Positions 6,339 to 7,318 of a stretch of 7,318 nucleotides of DNA are shown piece after piece. This DNA is from Kiloniellales bacterium (GTDB lineage: Bacteria; Pseudomonadota; Alphaproteobacteria; Kiloniellales; JAKSDN01): contig JAKSDN010000953.1 of the NCBI GenBank assembly GCA_022360075.1, positions 1 to 7,318 on the forward strand, written 5' to 3'. The notes beneath the pieces were generated by a model. It saw nothing but the letters and a program-made list of their open reading frames with translations. It ran no database searches and was not told where the DNA came from. Positions within the stretch are counted from its first letter, which is position 1, and each line of letters opens with the position of its first letter. The translations under genes and the position numbers were made by a program.

Positions 6339-7318
6339 CTAGTCCAGCGAGCTCTCGCCGATCTCGCTTTTGCGGCGTTCGACGTAGGCGTCGAGCTCAT
6401 CACGTCTGTCGTCCGGCATGGCCGGCGGCGTGAAATCCTGAAGCAGGCTCTTGACGATAGTGTTCGCTCTCCGAGCGGCGTCGGGTGCGCCGGCCTCCTG
6501 CCAGGTTTCGTAGTTTCTCCAATCGGATACGAGCGGCGCGTAAAACGCCCGCTCGTAGCGTTCGAGCGTGTGGGCCGTGCCGAAGAAGTGGCCACCTGGC
6601 CCGACGTCCTTAATGGCATCGATGGCGGCGTCTATATCGTCGGTCGAGAAAGGCTCGAGAACTCGAGAGAACATTTGCAGCATTTCACAGTCGATGACCA
6701 TCTTCTCAAAAGACGCGACGAGGCCACCCTCGAGCCAACCACAGGCGTGTTGCACGAGGTTGCCCCCAGCAAGCAATGAAGCCCAGAGAGACATCTGGGA
6801 CTCATAGGCGGCCTGGGCATCAACGGCGTTCGATGCATTGGCGTTGGAGACGCGTAGCGGCAGGCCATAGTGTCGAGCCAGTTGCCCGGACGCCAAGGTG
6901 CCACGGACATACTCCGGCGTTCCAAACGCCGGCGCGCCGCTCTTCATATCGACGTTCGAGAGAAAGCAACCGTAGATGACCGGCGCTCCCTTGCGGACCA
7001 ATTGGGTCAGCACAACACCGGCCAGCGCCTCTGCGTTCTGTTGCACCAGAGCACCCTCGACCGAGATCGGCGCCATGGCGCCGCATAGGGTAAAGGGAGT
7101 AATCTTCACTACCTGATTGCAGCGCGACATCTCGATCAGGCCGTCCAACATCGGCCCATCAAGACGCAATGGGGAATTGACGCTGATGTTGGTGATCAGT
7201 ATCGGCACCAGCTCTTCAGTATCTCCTTCCAGCCCATGCGCGATTTTGGCCATCTCTATTCCGTCTCGGATTCTCGTCCTGCCCAAGGCGTAGGCACGTG
7301 GAACCTTGTCCGACAGCA
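6339..7318 (-). CDS. MttB-family (trimethylamine methyltransferase-like) protein, non-pyrrolysine, 5' end beyond the window
   Basis: C-terminal part of a TIM-barrel methyltransferase of the MttB superfamily. Members move a methyl group from a quaternary or tertiary amine to a corrinoid protein. About 326 codons are visible of the roughly 500 usual in the family. The frame stays open to the right edge (LSDKVPRAYALGRTRIRDGIEM), so the TTG at 7286 is not the real start. Family blocks in order are GRTRIRDGIEMAKIA, CNQVVKITPFTLCGAMAPIS, VDMKSGAPAFGTPEYV, ARHYGLPLRVSN, SLLAGGNLVQHACGWLEGGLVASFEKMVID and DVGPGGHFFGTAHT. No in-frame amber codon occurs in the visible part, which by length should include the pyrrolysine site, placing it with the non-Pyl branch that includes glycine betaine methyltransferase MtgB. 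It precedes the DMGDH-like gene by 88 bp on the same strand, a probable operon. Substrate not determinable here. Confidence 0.88.
   Translation of the reverse strand, partial: LSDKVPRAYALGRTRIRDGIEMAKIAHGLEGDTEELVPILITNISVNSPLRLDGPMLDGLIEMSRCNQVVKITPFTLCGAMAPISVEGALVQQNAEALAGVVLTQLVRKGAPVIYGCFLSNVDMKSGAPAFGTPEYVRGTLASGQLARHYGLPLRVSNANASNAVDAQAAYESQMSLWASLLAGGNLVQHACGWLEGGLVASFEKMVIDCEMLQMFSRVLEPFSTDDIDAAIDAIKDVGPGGHFFGTAHTLERYERAFYAPLVSDWRNYETWQEAGAPDAARRANTIVKSLLQDFTPPAMPDDRRDELDAYVERRKSEIGESSLD

Noticed and set aside
7284..7286. TTG as the start codon of the methyltransferase gene
   Set aside because: The frame continues upstream to the window edge with family-like residues, and the family is much longer, so the gene is simply truncated by the window.
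1..7318. CRISPR array, tRNA, rRNA or riboswitch
   Set aside because: No regularly spaced repeats, no tRNA-like cloverleaf and no known riboswitch core were noticed on either strand by eye.

Overview
The window looks like a GC-rich proteobacterial chromosome or large replicon. The most likely source is an alphaproteobacterium, possibly of the Rhizobiales type. This is an inference from base composition and gene content: a long-form CocE/NonD hydrolase, a non-pyrrolysine MttB-family methyltransferase and a four-domain dimethylglycine dehydrogenase-like flavoprotein are all common there. No taxonomic marker gene is present.

Layout, left to right. Positions 1-660 hold no intact gene. The left part carries a decayed fragment of an IS3-type transposase on the minus strand, plus a possible IS end. 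Positions 430-540 are less GC-rich and contain a perfect 11-bp inverted repeat with other dyads, probably the control region of the next gene. Next come two plus-strand genes 57 bp apart: a GATase1/DJ-1-AraC regulator (661-1725) and a 672-residue CocE/NonD hydrolase (1783-3801). Facing them across a 37-bp convergent gap is a minus-strand pair read leftwards from beyond the right edge: an MttB-family methyltransferase cut by the window end (6339-7318), then a dimethylglycine/sarcosine dehydrogenase-like enzyme (3839-6250).

How the genes may work together (inference). MttB-family enzymes without pyrrolysine include glycine betaine:corrinoid methyltransferase, whose product is dimethylglycine. 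DMGDH-type flavoproteins oxidatively demethylate dimethylglycine or sarcosine and pass the one-carbon unit to tetrahydrofolate. Regulators of the GbdR/CdhR class (same DJ-1-AraC architecture) control glycine betaine and carnitine catabolism in Pseudomonas. The window therefore fits a catabolic island for an N-methylated (quaternary or tertiary) amine. The CocE-like hydrolase may release that amine or its acid from an ester or amide. The actual substrate cannot be read from the sequence, and no corrinoid protein, corrinoid reactivase or transporter lies inside the window.
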